NCBI GenBank assembly: GCA_913051935.1
Contig: CAJXCU010000005.1
Span: 1-64,000, forward strand
Length of the DNA stretch: 64,000 bases
Reading direction: 5' to 3'
Origin: an uncultured Flavobacteriales bacterium
GTDB lineage: Bacteria > Bacteroidota > Bacteroidia > Flavobacteriales_D > Crocinitomicaceae
Shown here: piece by piece, positions 16,998-25,778 of the stretch
Position numbering within the stretch: the stretch's first letter is position 1
How the letters are laid out: every line of letters begins with the position of its first letter
Made by a program: the position numbers and the translations under genes
Notes under the pieces: generated by a model
What the model was told of the DNA's origin: nothing
Databases searched by the model: none
Seen by the model: the letters and a program-made list of their open reading frames with translations, nothing else

Positions 16998-17013
16998 TGT
17001 TTCACGTGGAACA
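16998..17013. promoter_or_regulatory. parS site 1 (ParB/Spo0J binding site)
   Basis: TGTTTCACGTGGAACA is the reverse complement of an exact match to the parS consensus TGTTnCACGTGAAACA. It lies two bases after the ybeY stop codon. Together with the second site it forms a 17-base perfect inverted repeat. parS sites normally cluster near the chromosome origin and load the ParB/SMC segregation machinery. Confidence 0.85.
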
Positions 17014-17039
17014 ATTATGTTTATTTTCTTTTTTTGATT

Positions 17040-17047
17040 TAATTTTG
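17040..17047 (+). promoter_or_regulatory. -7 promoter element for mnmG, overlapping parS site 2
   Basis: TAATTTTG is an exact TAnnTTTG match. Transcription would begin around 17052, inside the second parS site, with a leader of about 16 bases before the mnmG ATG at 17068. ParB bound there could interfere with the promoter. Confidence 0.5.
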
Positions 17048-17061
17048 TTCCACGTGAAACA
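17046..17061. promoter_or_regulatory. parS site 2 (ParB/Spo0J binding site)
   Basis: TGTTCCACGTGAAACA matches the parS consensus at every position. It is inverted relative to site 1, with centres 48 bases apart, and ends six bases before the mnmG start codon. No parA or parB gene is inside the window. Confidence 0.88.
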
Positions 17062-17067
17062 AACAGG

Positions 17068-18939
17068 ATGTTAACAAAGTACGATATTATTGTTGTTGGT
17101 GCCGGACACGCCGGCTGTGAAGCAGCACATTGCGCCGCAACCATGGGAAGTAGTGTTCTTTTGGTGACTATGAACATGAATACGATTGCTCAAATGAGCT
17201 GTAATCCAGCCATGGGCGGTGTTGCTAAGGGTCAAATATTGCGCGAGATTGACGCGTTGGGTGGGGGCTCTGGTATTGTGAGTGATAAAAGTGCTATCCA
17301 GTTTCGAATGCTCAATAAATCAAAGGGTCCTGCAATGTGGTCTCCAAGAAGTCAAAATGATAGACAGATGTTTTCAACGGAATGGAGGATGCTTCTTGAA
17401 CGCAACAAAAATGTAGATTTTTGGCAGGACATGTGTACGGGAATTATCGTTGAGAAAGGAAAGGTTTTAGGAGTTAAAACCGCTCTAGGAATAGAAGTTA
17501 AATCAAAAACAGTCATACTTACCAATGGTACGTTTCTAAACGGCCTTATACATTTAGGTGAAAAGCAGTTTGGTGGAGGAAGAGCAGCAGAAAGAGCATC
17601 TACTGGAATAACAGAGCAGTTAGAAGAGCTTGGTTTTTCTTCAGGAAGAATGAAAACCGGGACCCCTCCGCGGGTTGATGGAAGATCATTAAATTATTCT
17701 AAAATGGAAGAGCAACCAGGAGACCCGTCTCCATCTAAATTTAGCTTTTCAGATACAAAACCATTATCGAAACAACGCCCTTGTTTCATAACTTACACAA
17801 ATCCTGAAACACATAAAACATTAGAAAAGGGTTTTGACCGTTCTCCAATGTTTAATGGCGCAATTAATAGTACCGGACCTAGATATTGTCCTAGTATTGA
17901 GGATAAAATAAATCGTTTTGCCGACAGGGAAAGGCATCAGATTTTTGTTGAGCCAGAGGGTTGGGACACCATTGAAATTTATGTAAATGGATTCAGTACC
18001 TCTTTACCAGAAGAAATTCAACTCGAAGCAATGCGAACAATACCTGGTTTCGAAAAAGTCAAAATGTTTCGCCCTGGTTATGCCATAGAGTATGATTATT
18101 TTCCACCGACACAACTTAAACACACGCTTGAGACAAAACGTATTGATAACTTATATTTCGCAGGTCAAATAAATGGAACGACAGGTTATGAAGAGGCCGC
18201 TTGCCAGGGATTAATGGCTGGAGTAAATGCAAGTTTGAAAACAAGAAATAAAGCCCCCTTTCTTTTGTCTAGAAGTGAGGCTTACATAGGAGTATTAATA
18301 GACGATTTGATTACAAAAGGAACGGACGAACCATATCGTATGTTTACAAGTAGAGCCGAGTATAGAATTTTATTGCGTCAAGATAATGCCGATATAAGGC
18401 TTACCCCCCTTGGTTTTTCGATAGGTCTGGCTAGTGAAGAAAGAATAAATAGGGTTAATTTGAAAATAGAGGGCACACAAAACTTTAAAAAACATTTAAG
18501 AAAAATAGCTATTTCTCCGGCTGACGTTAATCCGTTTTTAAAGAGTATAGGTAGTGCGCCTATCTCACAGAAAGTAAAGCTTTCTTCAATTATTACCCGG
18601 CCTAAGGTGTATTTAAAAAACCTGTTAGATCTCTCTACGGAGGCAAAGGAAAAGGCTTTAATTGCAAATACCACGCATGATGAAATTTTGGATCAAGCAG
18701 AAATACAAATGAAATATGATGGGTATATTGAAAGAGAGCAAGACCAGGCCGAAAAAATGAATCGTTTAGAAAACGTAAAAATCCCATTGGATATGGACTT
18801 TAAAAAATTAAACAGCCTCAGTTCTGAAGCAAAAGAAAAATTATCGGAAATTAAACCTGTTACAATCGGACAAGCTTCACGGGTGTCAGGTGTTTCACCA
18901 AGTGATATTTCTGTACTTTTAGTATATCTTGGAAGATAA
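17068..18939 (+). CDS. mnmG: tRNA uridine-34 carboxymethylaminomethyl modification enzyme MnmG (GidA)
   Basis: FAD-dependent partner of MnmE that modifies the wobble uridine of several tRNAs. The dinucleotide-binding motif [11 protein letters not shown] lies at about residues 8-18, followed by [11 protein letters not shown] and the signature [10 protein letters not shown] near residue 200 and [14 protein letters not shown] near 368. At 623 residues it is full length, with the C-terminal helical domain present. The gene is often close to the origin in bacteria, and here it directly follows two parS sites. Confidence 0.96.
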   Translation: MLTKYDIIVVGAGHAGCEAAHCAATMGSSVLLVTMNMNTIAQMSCNPAMGGVAKGQILREIDALGGGSGIVSDKSAIQFRMLNKSKGPAMWSPRSQNDRQMFSTEWRMLLERNKNVDFWQDMCTGIIVEKGKVLGVKTALGIEVKSKTVILTNGTFLNGLIHLGEKQFGGGRAAERASTGITEQLEELGFSSGRMKTGTPPRVDGRSLNYSKMEEQPGDPSPSKFSFSDTKPLSKQRPCFITYTNPETHKTLEKGFDRSPMFNGAINSTGPRYCPSIEDKINRFADRERHQIFVEPEGWDTIEIYVNGFSTSLPEEIQLEAMRTIPGFEKVKMFRPGYAIEYDYFPPTQLKHTLETKRIDNLYFAGQINGTTGYEEAACQGLMAGVNASLKTRNKAPFLLSRSEAYIGVLIDDLITKGTDEPYRMFTSRAEYRILLRQDNADIRLTPLGFSIGLASEERINRVNLKIEGTQNFKKHLRKIAISPADVNPFLKSIGSAPISQKVKLSSIITRPKVYLKNLLDLSTEAKEKALIANTTHDEILDQAEIQMKYDGYIEREQDQAEKMNRLENVKIPLDMDFKKLNSLSSEAKEKLSEIKPVTIGQASRVSGVSPSDISVLLVYLGR

Positions 18940-19047
18940 AACGGCTTTACAAGCCATTTAAGGCCGTTAACACGACCCGTCTACACAACACCATTAAAAA
19001 ACAAGTAAAACAACGCAGCGTTAAAATATGAGGCCCGTTTTTAACGG

Positions 19048-20139
19048 TTATTGAAAAACGCGCACATAATCCACAGCCATTGTTTGTGGGAAGACCGTAT
19101 TTTGGTTTGGGCTACCTGGCCAGTTTCCTCCAACAGCAACATTCAAGATGAAAAAGAAATTATTTTGAAAGGCATTTAGGTTTGACCCACTGATATTTAT
19201 ATCGTGATACTGAATATCATCTCTTAAAAACCTAATTGAAGTAGCATCCCATATAATTGAAAAGACGTGAAACTCCTCTGCATATATTTCTCCTACCGAT
19301 AAAGAACTAGCATCTCCATAAGAAGCTTGCGTTCCATTATCGTTCCAATGAACAGTGCCGTATATGGTTCTGTCGTTAAAAGCCCCGCCTCCAACAAGCT
19401 CCATGATGTCTATTTCACCACAAGAAGGCCAACCAACGGTATTAATATTTTCGCCAAGCATCCAAATAGCCGGCCAATAACCTTGCCCATAAGGTAGCGC
19501 TGCCCGAACATCTATACGTCCATACTTAAAAAATTGTATGCCTTGGGTTTTTATCCTAGAAGAGGTATAGTTGAATGATGCGGTGGGTTCTTCTTTTGCT
19601 GTTATTTTCAATAGACCGTCTTCAACAACCGTATTTTCCTCTTTATAAAATTGAAGCTCATTGTTTCCCCAGCCCCAAGAACCATTACCAAGGTCGTGAG
19701 TCCAGTCCGAAGACAAGGAGGATCCGTTGAATTCATCACTCCAAACTAAAGAATAACCGGGATAGTTATCTGGGGTTGTGTATCCTGTTGTGGGGATTCC
19801 GCCCGTATACCCGACGTCTGAAATAGCGATAAATTCAAATAATTCTATGTAATCATAAACAGTTACATGAGCACGAACTTTTACTAGATATTCACCAACC
19901 GCGGAAAAAGTGTAAAATGCGCTACCGTCATTAGATTCGACGAAGGAGGAATCTCCATTGTCATAGAACATAAAGCTGTAAAAATTTGCACCTTCAGCTG
20001 TGGCTTGTAGCTCAACCAACCCTTCATCTATAGTAATATTTGTATTTAGGTTCGTGGGAAGTATAATAGACGACGTGGGGGTTTTGGGATCGCATGACAG
20101 AAGAAGGGCAAGACAAAGTAAAAGTAAAAAAAACTTCAT
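19048..20139 (-). CDS. Glycoside hydrolase family 16 lipoprotein, probable endo-beta-1,3-glucanase (laminarinase)
   Basis: Predicted to cut beta-1,3-glucan such as laminarin at the cell surface. The signal peptide ends in LLSC, giving a lipid-anchor cysteine near residue 16. A beta-sandwich domain of about 85 residues comes first, then the GH16 domain from about residue 130 (SLVWSDEFNG) to the end. The catalytic block is GEIDIMELVG with Glu242 as nucleophile, Asp244, and Glu247 as acid/base. The insertion of Met between Ile245 and Glu247 is the form found in laminarinases rather than lichenases, and PYGQGYWPAIWML is also typical. The ATG at 20139 is preferred over a GTG two codons upstream. 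It is the last gene of the Sus-type operon. Confidence 0.88.
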   Translation of the reverse strand: MKFFLLLLCLALLLSCDPKTPTSSIILPTNLNTNITIDEGLVELQATAEGANFYSFMFYDNGDSSFVESNDGSAFYTFSAVGEYLVKVRAHVTVYDYIELFEFIAISDVGYTGGIPTTGYTTPDNYPGYSLVWSDEFNGSSLSSDWTHDLGNGSWGWGNNELQFYKEENTVVEDGLLKITAKEEPTASFNYTSSRIKTQGIQFFKYGRIDVRAALPYGQGYWPAIWMLGENINTVGWPSCGEIDIMELVGGGAFNDRTIYGTVHWNDNGTQASYGDASSLSVGEIYAEEFHVFSIIWDATSIRFLRDDIQYHDINISGSNLNAFQNNFFFILNVAVGGNWPGSPNQNTVFPQTMAVDYVRVFQ

Positions 20140-20160
20140 AAACACTTGTTTTTCAAATAA

Positions 20161-21030
20161 TTACTGCTCTGGCTTCAGCCGAAGATACCACATGAGTTCC
20201 CCTGTGTGATGGCCAAAAGCAAGGTACATCGAGTTTTCAGTTAGTTCAATAATTTTATACGTATTAACACCTGTCCCAAAACCGATGAAAGAATTACCCG
20301 AAACAGTAATTGTGGTATCAGAACCCTCTATTACGCTCCACGACTCATTAAGCTGGTTGTTATATGGAGCGGTGAAATCAGCAAGGTTTTCAAAAGACCC
20401 AGGGTATTGGTCCGCAATCGTGTTATGTACATATACATCACCATTTGTAATCATATCAAAGCGATATTCGTTGAGGTAAAAAATAAAACGATCGTCGTAC
20501 ATGCCACATCCTGGTTTTGCCATTTCCGGAGCCGACCACCATTCTGGAGTATATCCTAGGGGAGAGACAGGGTCGGGCCCAACTCCGAAGTGGCCTGCTG
20601 TTGTTGAATCAATATACCACGATTTAAAACCAGGCCCGTTTATGCCGCCAGTTAACATGGTGAAAATAGGATTATCTAAAAGACCAGGATCTGTTTGATC
20701 AATAATTATTTCTTGGCTACTTGTTTTGCTTCCCCCACTATTGAAAACGCTTAGGTTAACAGTATAATTACCAGCATTGGGATAAATAGAGGAAACAACA
20801 GCGCCCTCACCGGTTAACCCGTTGCCAAAATCCCACATATTGATAATATCAGGGTTTGTAGCGGTAAAAACAATTACATTGTCATTTGTATCAGAAGGCG
20901 CGTATGTGAAAATAGCATCAGTCTCTTTCGGTGGAGACCCCAGCTGTGGGTTGTCTTTTTTACAAGCGCTAATTACGACTGTCAACAGAATTGAAATAGA
21001 TGTAATGAAATTGAGGCATTTATTTTTCAT
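20161..21030 (-). CDS. PKD-domain lipoprotein, likely surface glycan-binding protein of the locus
   Basis: A 289-residue lipoprotein: signal peptide 1-22 with Cys23 in the lipobox ISAC. A PKD domain covers about 40-115 (NMWDFGNGLTGEGAVV). The remaining 170 residues are rich in Trp, Tyr and Gly (PEWWSAPEMAKPGCG, GHHTGELMWYLRL) and resemble the jelly-roll part of proteins found beside SusD in laminarin-type loci. It lies between susD and the GH16 gene, with 9 and 21 bases of spacing. Binding of beta-glucan at the cell surface is inferred from context, not shown. Confidence 0.75.
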   Translation of the reverse strand: MKNKCLNFITSISILLTVVISACKKDNPQLGSPPKETDAIFTYAPSDTNDNVIVFTATNPDIINMWDFGNGLTGEGAVVSSIYPNAGNYTVNLSVFNSGGSKTSSQEIIIDQTDPGLLDNPIFTMLTGGINGPGFKSWYIDSTTAGHFGVGPDPVSPLGYTPEWWSAPEMAKPGCGMYDDRFIFYLNEYRFDMITNGDVYVHNTIADQYPGSFENLADFTAPYNNQLNESWSVIEGSDTTITVSGNSFIGFGTGVNTYKIIELTENSMYLAFGHHTGELMWYLRLKPEQ

Positions 21031-21039
21031 GATTTATTT

Positions 21040-22509
21040 TTAATATCCGTTATTTTGAGACCAATTACCTCCTGCCAAATCTATCTCTAAGGTTGGTATT
21101 GGAAACAATTCATGTGTTCCTATTTGAAAGCCCTCTATTTCAGATCCGGCCCTTCCCCATCTGACAAGGTCAAAAAACCAATGTCCCTCACACGCAAGCT
21201 CAAGACGACGCTCGTTGAAGATGTCATCAATAGAACTTACAGTTATTGTTTCTATCCCCACCCTATTTCTAACCTCATCAACTTTGTTTTGTGCTTCAGA
21301 GATGTTGCCATTTTGAAAGTGGGCTTCAGCGGACATTAATAAAACGTCTGCATAGCGAATAACGCGGTAGTTTACAGGGCTTGTAAGGTCGTTATCTGGC
21401 AAACCAAGTTCGTTTTGTCTTTTAATATATTTGTTATTGTAATACCCTGTGTGACCTCCGGCCCCAATACCATATGTAATGTTTTCAGGGTTGGTCTGCG
21501 CAGCAATAAAAGCGTCTATATCTAGAATTGTCATATCTCTCCTTGGGTCAGTTGGGTCAAAGGCATCATATAGGTTTTGTGTGGGTAGGTTATAACTATT
21601 TCCATCTCCATATATTGGCCCGTCATACTGCCGAATACCTTGAAACCCCGGCCCGGCATTACCCTCTAAACAGATTAGACAACCATACCCGCCTCCTTCA
21701 GCACCAGTATATTCAACATCAAAAACAGTTTCACTGTTATTTTCGTTTGCAACCGAAAACAGGTCTGTGTAATCGTCAATTAAACTGTAAGTTCCGCTAT
21801 TGATTACCTCATCTAGAACATTTGCCGCATCGCTATACTTTTTTTGGTACAGAAGAATTTTTCCTAAAAGAGCCATTGCCGCACCTTTTGTTGCTTTTCC
21901 TTTTATGAGTGAAACCTGATCTAAAACTAAAGACGCGTCAAGCAGGTCTTTTTCTATTTGCGCATACACTTGAGAAACAGGTGCTCTTTCTATTTCTGTT
22001 ACCTCCTGAGCCCCAATTCTTTCGTTAATAATTAAGGGAACATCACCAAAAAACTTGACAAGCTCGAAGTAATAAAAAGCACGCAGAAACTTTGCCTCTG
22101 CAAGAATTTTATCTTTTCCAACAAACTCAATATTGTCTTTATTTTCCATAATAAAATTACAACGCGTTATTCCGGCATAGTTCCATCTAAACAAATTGCG
22201 AAGCTCTGTATTTACACCACCATGTGTCATTTCGTCTATTTGATGAAGCCCCTGTGTGTCGTTCACGCTTTCTCCACCGGCAATTGTATTATTGCTAGCA
22301 ATCTCACTAATCCAAACAGACAGAAATGTTCCTTGAAGAAGGTCATATGCGCCAATAAGGGCTTGTTCGTAGTCTTCAGGAGACTGAAAATAGTTTTCAG
22401 CATCTTGTGTATATGGAGGGTTTACAGTTAAAAACTTATCGCACCCTGAAAAAACCAAGCCACAAATTAAAACCGCAAGGCTAATTAATCGAGTTTGTTT
22501 ATTTTTCAT
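21040..22509 (-). CDS. SusD/RagB family nutrient-binding outer membrane lipoprotein
   Basis: Surface lid protein that captures glycan and passes it to its SusC partner. The signal peptide ends with Cys23 in FSGC. The family pattern is clear: N-terminal FLTVNPPYTQDAENYF, TPR-like helices such as AKFLRAFYYFELVKFFGDVPL near residue 135-155, and the C-terminal RYADVLLMSAEA and RRLELACEGHWFFDLVRWG. The length of 489 is normal. It begins three bases after the susC stop codon. Confidence 0.94.
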   Translation of the reverse strand: MKNKQTRLISLAVLICGLVFSGCDKFLTVNPPYTQDAENYFQSPEDYEQALIGAYDLLQGTFLSVWISEIASNNTIAGGESVNDTQGLHQIDEMTHGGVNTELRNLFRWNYAGITRCNFIMENKDNIEFVGKDKILAEAKFLRAFYYFELVKFFGDVPLIINERIGAQEVTEIERAPVSQVYAQIEKDLLDASLVLDQVSLIKGKATKGAAMALLGKILLYQKKYSDAANVLDEVINSGTYSLIDDYTDLFSVANENNSETVFDVEYTGAEGGGYGCLICLEGNAGPGFQGIRQYDGPIYGDGNSYNLPTQNLYDAFDPTDPRRDMTILDIDAFIAAQTNPENITYGIGAGGHTGYYNNKYIKRQNELGLPDNDLTSPVNYRVIRYADVLLMSAEAHFQNGNISEAQNKVDEVRNRVGIETITVSSIDDIFNERRLELACEGHWFFDLVRWGRAGSEIEGFQIGTHELFPIPTLEIDLAGGNWSQNNGY

Positions 22510-22512
22510 CTT

Positions 22513-25500
22513 TTAAAATTTAATGTTTAAGCCACCCATAATTGTTTTTGCCTGAGGATAAAATCCATAGTCTACACCTGCAGATAGCGTTCCTCCGCCA
22601 ATGTCTGGGTCAAACCCAAGATATCTGGTTAAGGTAACTAGGTTGTTACCTGAAATATAAAACCTTAAAGATTCAATTTTAAGCTTACGAAGGATTTTGC
22701 TCTTTTTGGGAAAGGAATACCCTAATTGAATATTTCTTAAACGAATAAACGAACCGTCTTCGACATAATAATCAGAGAAGGAGGTATTTCTGGTTTCACC
22801 TGTGGTTAGCCTTGGATGTTCATTGGTCGACCCGGGGCCCGTCCAGCGATTAATAACATAGTCTAGTTGATTCGCATATGGTTGTTGTCTTTCATAGTTT
22901 CTGATAATTTCTTGTCCAATGGCAGCATAAACATTAGCGCCTAAATCAAAACCTTTGTAGCGCAGATTAAGTGCAAACCCCATTGTAAAGTCGGGTATAG
23001 GTGATCCTAAAAAAGTTTTATCAAGATTGTCCCCAAAGGTAATTTCACCATCACCATTTTGATCAATAAAAATAAAGTCTCCCGGTCTTGCGCCCTCTTG
23101 AACCACGTCGTGGTTATCTATCTCCTCTTGTGTTTGAAAAACACCTGCGGTTTGTAAACCATGAAAGTACCCAATTGCGAAGCCTTCTTCAAAGCGTGTT
23201 GCGACATCCCCCCCAACGCTAAATTGTGCTCCTGGCAAATAGTCTACTCCCTCGGGCACACTTGTCACCTTATTGGTAATATGTGAAAAATTCAAGCTGA
23301 TGTTTGTTTTAAAGTCTCTTGAGGGCTTGTTGTGATAGGCAACTTCCAGCTCAACACCTTTGTTTGACACATTGCCAGCATTTATTATAGGCGATGAGCC
23401 TCCTGGGCCATAAGAACCAATCACACCCGATACATCTGGTTGAAATAAAAGGTCGTTGGTGTTTTTGATAAAGTAATTTGTAGTGAGGTCTATTGCGCCC
23501 CACATTGTCAAGTCCAAACCAGCGTTAAATTGTCTAGTTGTTTCCCATTTTAAGTCCGGGTTTGCAGCACGACCGAGAGCTGTTCCAATAACAATGAGGT
23601 CGTCAAAAACATAAACCCCTTCTCCGTTAAGGAGTGCACGATATGCAAAGTTCTCTATTTGGTCATTTCCAGAAACACCAAAACTTAATCGGAGCTTCAT
23701 AAAATTAATCGCATCAAGATTAAAAAACCGTTCCTCAGAAACAATCCAAGCTGAAGAGAGTGTCGGGAACAGGCCATATCGGTTGTTCGGACCAAACTTA
23801 CTAGAACCGTCACGACGTAGTATACCAGAAACAATATATTTAGAATCGTAGGCATATTCCGCTCTAATAAAAGCTGAAACCAAACGCTCTTTGAATTCGA
23901 ATGAACCAACATTATTTAAGTAGCCCCCTGTTGCTGTATTTGCAGAGATGTCTGCATAGTCCCACGAGTTGTTGGGAATGTTGAAGGCCGTTCCGTTCAA
24001 CGCGGCCCCCTTTCGCTGAAATACAGACGCGCCGAGAGTTGTTTTCACCTTGTGCGCCTCATTAAAAGTTCTGTCATAATTAAAATAACTTTCAAATGTA
24101 AGGTCGCTGAATGAAGACCTCTGCTCGTATACACTCGCACCACGTTCAACAAAAACACTGTCGGCAATCTCAACAAGAGGGGATTCTAATTCCGCATTTA
24201 GTGCAGAATTAGCGTATTTTCCTGGACCATACCATGCTAAAGGAGAAAAGCTTTTTGCTTCTACAACAGCATAGTTATAATTAAACCTATTGGTAAACGA
24301 TAAGTGCTTGTTAAACTTGTAGACCAACTCTTCCTTTCCAACAAATTTATCAGCAATACTGTAATTATAAGAGTTCTCCATTTGCGCAATGGGATTAATT
24401 ATATCAGCGACTTCTTCCAGATAGCTATAGTTTCCATCAGGGGTCCGAATTGGCTCGTTTGGAAAGGCATTAATAGTGTTGTATAAAACAGACCCAATGC
24501 CGTTTTCAGATAGCGTAGATCGGTTGTCGCTTGAAAATAAAAAGACAGAATTGAGAACGAGTTTTTTGGAAAGATCTGTGCTTAAGTTTAGCCGTGCATT
24601 ATATCTTGAGAAGTTGGCTTTTGAGCCACCAACAATTCCTTCTTGCGCATAATAGGTCGCCCCTAGAGAGTAGCGCGTGTTTTTTGTTCCTCCACTAACA
24701 CCAAAGTTGTAACTCTCAACAGGTGATGATTGAAATACTGAATCTTGCCAATTTGTTCCTTCGCCAATTGCTGTATTTACAAACGGCATGCTCTGCCCGC
24801 CAAATGCAAACATTTCGTTTTTAATTACAGCGTATTCTTCAGCGGTTAGAAGGCCGAGCTTATTTGCTGTTTGTTGAACCCCCTTGTACATACTAAATTC
24901 TATTTTGGGTTTCGCATTAAGTTTGCCCTTTTTTGTTTCAACAATGATTACACCATTAGCTGCACGCACACCGTAAATACCCGCGGTGGCGTCTTTGAGC
25001 ACATTGATCGATTCAATATCATTTGGATTTAATGCATTTAATCCTTCAGAATCATATACAACCCCGTCTACTAGAATCAAAGGGTCATTATCTCCAAAAG
25101 TTGAAAGCCCTCTAATCCGAATGCTAGATGAGCCACCAGGCGAGCCTGAGTTTGTATTAATTGCGACGCCAGAAACCTGCCCTTGGAGGGCTTGGTCCAT
25201 TCTTGAAAGGTTGAGTTTTTCAATATTTTCTCCTTTTACTTTTGCAGCGGCACCAGTAAGCTCTTTATTTCTTGTGCTTCCGTATCCAACTACCACCACT
25301 TCATCAAAAATTTGAGACTCGGTCTCCATAGCTACGTTTAATTCTATCTGATCAGCGACCAGGAATTCTTTAGTTTGATATCCGATATACGAAAAACGCA
25401 AAACAAGCCCATCCTTTTTTTGTGTAGTAATGCTATATTTTCCATTTCCATCGGTAACGACACCATCTGTTGTATTGGCAAAAACAACCTTTACCCCAGG

Positions 25501-25611
25501 AAAAGTTTGCTGTTTTTCATCCGAGACAGTTCCGCTTACAGTGATTTCTTGCGCGGAAGCATTTGTAAAAACAAAGCATGCTGCCACAAAGAAAATAAGT
25601 AGGTGTTTCAT
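22513..25611 (-). CDS. SusC/RagA family TonB-linked outer membrane transporter
   Basis: TonB-dependent porin that imports oligosaccharides released at the cell surface. After the signal peptide (1-20, ending SAQ) comes a carboxypeptidase-like regulatory domain (about 23-100), the SusC signature VVVGYGSTRNKELTGA near residue 108, a plug domain with GLSTFGDNDPLILVDGVVYD, and a 22-strand-type barrel to the C-terminus, which ends in a beta strand with terminal Phe. Length 1032 is typical. It is the first gene of a four-gene minus-strand operon with susD, the PKD lipoprotein and GH16. No regulator gene (hybrid kinase, SusR or ECF sigma) adjoins it. Confidence 0.95.
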   Translation of the reverse strand: MKHLLIFFVAACFVFTNASAQEITVSGTVSDEKQQTFPGVKVVFANTTDGVVTDGNGKYSITTQKKDGLVLRFSYIGYQTKEFLVADQIELNVAMETESQIFDEVVVVGYGSTRNKELTGAAAKVKGENIEKLNLSRMDQALQGQVSGVAINTNSGSPGGSSSIRIRGLSTFGDNDPLILVDGVVYDSEGLNALNPNDIESINVLKDATAGIYGVRAANGVIIVETKKGKLNAKPKIEFSMYKGVQQTANKLGLLTAEEYAVIKNEMFAFGGQSMPFVNTAIGEGTNWQDSVFQSSPVESYNFGVSGGTKNTRYSLGATYYAQEGIVGGSKANFSRYNARLNLSTDLSKKLVLNSVFLFSSDNRSTLSENGIGSVLYNTINAFPNEPIRTPDGNYSYLEEVADIINPIAQMENSYNYSIADKFVGKEELVYKFNKHLSFTNRFNYNYAVVEAKSFSPLAWYGPGKYANSALNAELESPLVEIADSVFVERGASVYEQRSSFSDLTFESYFNYDRTFNEAHKVKTTLGASVFQRKGAALNGTAFNIPNNSWDYADISANTATGGYLNNVGSFEFKERLVSAFIRAEYAYDSKYIVSGILRRDGSSKFGPNNRYGLFPTLSSAWIVSEERFFNLDAINFMKLRLSFGVSGNDQIENFAYRALLNGEGVYVFDDLIVIGTALGRAANPDLKWETTRQFNAGLDLTMWGAIDLTTNYFIKNTNDLLFQPDVSGVIGSYGPGGSSPIINAGNVSNKGVELEVAYHNKPSRDFKTNISLNFSHITNKVTSVPEGVDYLPGAQFSVGGDVATRFEEGFAIGYFHGLQTAGVFQTQEEIDNHDVVQEGARPGDFIFIDQNGDGEITFGDNLDKTFLGSPIPDFTMGFALNLRYKGFDLGANVYAAIGQEIIRNYERQQPYANQLDYVINRWTGPGSTNEHPRLTTGETRNTSFSDYYVEDGSFIRLRNIQLGYSFPKKSKILRKLKIESLRFYISGNNLVTLTRYLGFDPDIGGGTLSAGVDYGFYPQAKTIMGGLNIKF

Positions 25612-25652
25612 AGTTAGTCGTTTTCAGCGTAAATATATTGTTTTTTTGTTGA

Positions 25653-25669
25653 AGTGTAAAAAATACACT
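25653..25669. repeat. Inverted repeat upstream of the susC operon, candidate operator
   Basis: AGTGTA and TACACT form perfect six-base arms around five A residues. It lies 42-58 bases before the susC ATG and 16 bases upstream of a likely -7 element (TATATTTA on the minus strand at 25630-25637), about where a regulator would contact the promoter. Confidence 0.4.
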
Positions 25670-25763
25670 AAGTGTCAGTTTGCCCAATGAAATAGCGCAT
25701 TTACAATAAAAAAAGCAGGTATAAATGAAATATAAATTATTATAAAGATTCGTTGTCTTTTTA

Positions 25764-25771
25764 TAATTTTG
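25764..25771 (+). promoter_or_regulatory. -7 promoter element for the 2-hydroxyacid dehydrogenase gene
   Basis: TAATTTTG is an exact TAnnTTTG match and ends seven bases before the ATG at 25779, so the message would have almost no leader. The divergent susC promoter lies about 130 bases to the left. Confidence 0.5.
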
Positions 25772-25778
25772 AGCCATT

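Noticed and set aside
18940-19047. Terminator between mnmG and the GH16 gene
   Set aside because: The possible stem (ACGGCT with GGCCGT) has a mismatch and no T tract; other short matches are equally weak.
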